Assembly (NCBI GenBank): GCA_036386415.1
Contig: DASVVT010000084.1
Coordinates: 1-64,000 of the forward strand
Length of the DNA: 64,000 nucleotides
From: DASVVT01 sp036386415
GTDB lineage: Bacteria; Acidobacteriota; Blastocatellia; Pyrinomonadales; Pyrinomonadaceae
Direction: 5' to 3'
Made by a program: the position numbers and the translations under genes. Position 1 is the stretch's first letter. Each line of letters begins with the position of its first letter. The notes under the pieces are model-generated. The model saw only the letters and a program-made list of their open reading frames with translations. It did not search any database and had not been told where the DNA came from. Of the stretch, positions 62,320 to 64,000 are shown in pieces.

Positions 62320-64000
62320 CTAAAAGAGTAGACGTAGACCCAGTTGAATCTGGTGCGGATGGTCTGCGGCAGTTGGCGTGCCGAACGCTGGCAGCGGAGT
62401 GAGCCCCGTGCCGAAGACGTTGTTCGGGACCTGAAAGTTCGGCCTGTTAAGCACGTTGAATCCTTCGATGATTGTTTCCAGCAAGACGCTCTCGGTGAAT
62501 CGAAAGCGGCGGCTCAAACGCAGGTCGAGCGAGGCGAAGTCGAATCCGCGCCCCGTGTTGCGCCCGACGCCGAGGGGTCGGTCGTTGAAGTTGGTATCGA
62601 AGTTCCGATCATTACCGGTCAGGATGTTGAAGGGAAGCCTCGAAGCATAGGTGAAAATGTAGCTCAACTGGAAACCCGAAACTGCGCGACGCATCGCGCC
62701 GCGACCGTCCGCGCCCGGCGCGTTGAACGTGCCGCTTGCGACGAGACGGTGACGCTGGTCGTTGTCGGAGAGCCCGCGATCATCCCGGACGTTAAAGTTA
62801 TCCTGCGGCGAGCTAAAGAAGAAGTTGCCCGCATCATCTATAGATTTTGAAAGCGTATAGGAGAGGCGAAAGCTGCCCCATCGCGCCGCTCGTTTGTTAA
62901 AGGCGACGACCAGCGCATCGTAAGAGGAATCGCCGGAACTTTCGTAGCGGTTGATGTTGCCTAGATTCGGGTCGGGGCGACCCAGATTAGGAACGCCCGC
63001 CGAGGCCGGGAAGCGCGGGACGTTGACGTTGCGCGATAAGATCAGATGTAAGCCTCGCAGATGAATGTAGCCGACCGAAAGCGTTGCGTCGCCCGGCAAC
63101 TCACGTTCGACCTGAAGGCTGGCCTGCTCGCTGTAGCTGTTCTCTATATCCGGGTCAATCCTCGTCACGTTCGGCTTTGTGATGAGAGTCGCAGGCTGCG
63201 CGGCGAGCACGCCCGGAAAGACCGGAGCATTCGTTTGATTTGGCGAGAGCTGCACGACCACATATTTCGAGCCGTCGCGTTGCAGGGCGTTTGAGGTGGC
63301 GCGCAAGGGAATGCGGTCGTAATAGATGCCGAAGCTAAAGCGCACGACCGTTTTATGATCGCCCGGCGAGTAAGCGATGCCTATGCGCGGCGCGAAGTTA
63401 TTGGTGTCGGTGTTGATGGGGTCAGGCAGAAACTGCGCGTCGTAGCGCAGCCCCAGATTGAGCGTCAGGCCGGAACGTGGCCGCCACTCGTCCTGAATGA
63501 ATAACCCCACGTTTGGGTTCGATTGAAACTGTGTGGGCGCGCCGAACGCCTGTTGAAAGCCGTTCGTGCTGTAGCTCCCCGTCAGAAAGTTATTCAGGGA
63601 TGTAAAGGTGTAGACGCCCTGAAACGCGCCTGGGGAAAGGATGTTCACGCGGTTGAGAAGGAAGTCCACGCCGCCTTTGATGGAGTGCGCTCCGCGCTCT
63701 GTGGTGATGGTATCAACCAACTCGTAAAGATTGATGTCGCGCGCCAGAGGCGAGAAGGTGGCGGAGCCAAAGCTGGCGACGCCGTTGATGTTGACCGCAG
63801 GCCCCACCTCATCATTGAGGGGCGCGCGCAGGCGGCTGCGTATGAGCTGAAAGCGCGCCTCGTTGACGGTGCGCGGCGAGAGCGTAGTCACGTTGCTCGC
63901 CATGATCGTCTGGTCGCAGTCTGTGAGGCTGCTGCCGCGACTGACGGCGTTGAGTCCTCCCACGTTGCGTGAGTTGATGGCAGAGAGATCGTAGAGGCTA
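62320..64000 (-). CDS. TonB-dependent receptor (Oar-like), C-terminal part, running off the window
   Basis: At least 560 residues, open to the window edge, so the N-terminal plug and carboxypeptidase-like domain lie beyond it. Beta-barrel motifs typical of large acidobacterial TonB receptors: HSIKGGVDFLLNRVNILSPG, LFIQDEWRPRSGLTLNLGLR, APRIGIAYSPGDHKTVVRFS, GIYYDRIPLRATSNALQRDG, then SLDLRLSRRFRF and GLRLLF with the terminal aromatic. It transports an unidentified substrate across the outer membrane. Confidence 0.85.
   Translation of the reverse strand, partial: SLYDLSAINSRNVGGLNAVSRGSSLTDCDQTIMASNVTTLSPRTVNEARFQLIRSRLRAPLNDEVGPAVNINGVASFGSATFSPLARDINLYELVDTITTERGAHSIKGGVDFLLNRVNILSPGAFQGVYTFTSLNNFLTGSYSTNGFQQAFGAPTQFQSNPNVGLFIQDEWRPRSGLTLNLGLRYDAQFLPDPINTDTNNFAPRIGIAYSPGDHKTVVRFSFGIYYDRIPLRATSNALQRDGSKYVVVQLSPNQTNAPVFPGVLAAQPATLITKPNVTRIDPDIENSYSEQASLQVERELPGDATLSVGYIHLRGLHLILSRNVNVPRFPASAGVPNLGRPDPNLGNINRYESSGDSSYDALVVAFNKRAARWGSFRLSYTLSKSIDDAGNFFFSSPQDNFNVRDDRGLSDNDQRHRLVASGTFNAPGADGRGAMRRAVSGFQLSYIFTYASRLPFNILTGNDRNFDTNFNDRPLGVGRNTGRGFDFASLDLRLSRRFRFTESVLLETIIEGFNVLNRPNFQVPNNVFGTGLTPLPAFGTPTAADHPHQIQLGLRLLF

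Overview
The window is chromosomal DNA, moderately GC-rich by eye, from a Gram-negative bacterium, most likely an Acidobacteriota of the Blastocatellia/Pyrinomonadaceae kind. The grounds are an Oar-like TonB receptor with carboxypeptidase-type features, a remnant of an acidobacterial-style (ADOP/MacB-like) permease, lipoproteins with clear lipoboxes, and very many intergenic hairpins. The taxonomy is inference: no rRNA or tRNA gene was seen.

Layout. (1) 1-5.35 kb is a mobile and cassette region. It holds the end of an IS110-family transposase, a low-GC class III nucleotide cyclase, and three single-gene units (an M23-like protein with tandem repeats, an SRPBCC protein, an Asp/Glu racemase). 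These are separated by attC-like imperfect palindromes, so the region resembles an integron cassette array without an integrase (CALIN). (2) 5.7-30.5 kb is an extracellular contractile injection system (eCIS, PVC/Afp/MAC-like) on the + strand. In order: AAA+ ATPase (Pvc15), DUF4157 metalloprotease-like core/effector, two accessory proteins (one YkgJ-type cysteine cluster), Pvc16-like cap, two sheaths, inner tube, a tail-assembly-chaperone-like gene with an apparent programmed -1 frameshift into an HFHW-motif extension, second tube, a long disordered protein, LysM hub, split spike (gp27-like plus gp5-like), PAAR tip, gp25, two baseplate J-type proteins, tail protein I, and a fibre with an internal duplication. 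No phage head, portal, terminase or lysis genes are present. (3) 30.3-32.5 kb has small genes including a PilZ protein overlapping a single-domain response regulator. (4) 32.6-36.6 kb has a secreted fibre-like protein, a second cassette-like unit (DinB protein between attC-like sites), a truncated permease, an FN3 scrap and a perfect 34-bp inverted repeat. (5) 36.6-47.2 kb, minus strand, holds a 1309-aa beta-helix surface protein and a signalling cluster: PocR-GAF-GGDEF cyclase, ATPase/anti-sigma kinase fusion, STAS antagonist, GAF-HD-GYP phosphodiesterase. (6) 47.6-57 kb, minus strand, is a Dpp/Opp-type peptide ABC transporter with two tandem binding lipoproteins and coaE. (7) 57-64 kb holds folD, a lytic transglycosylase, a sialidase-like lipoprotein and a TonB-dependent receptor running off the edge.

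Three observations stand out. First, the eCIS chaperone gene carries a complete -1 frameshift signal: an in-phase G GGG GGG heptamer, a 5-nt spacer and a 14-bp hairpin, leading into an extension with no start codon of its own. This is the arrangement of phage P2 E/E', seen here in an injection system. Second, attC-like sites flank single genes at two places. Third, at least 13 intergenic hairpins, most built of tandem short words on one arm and their complement on the other, punctuate the region, and two of them supply the stop codon of a gene.
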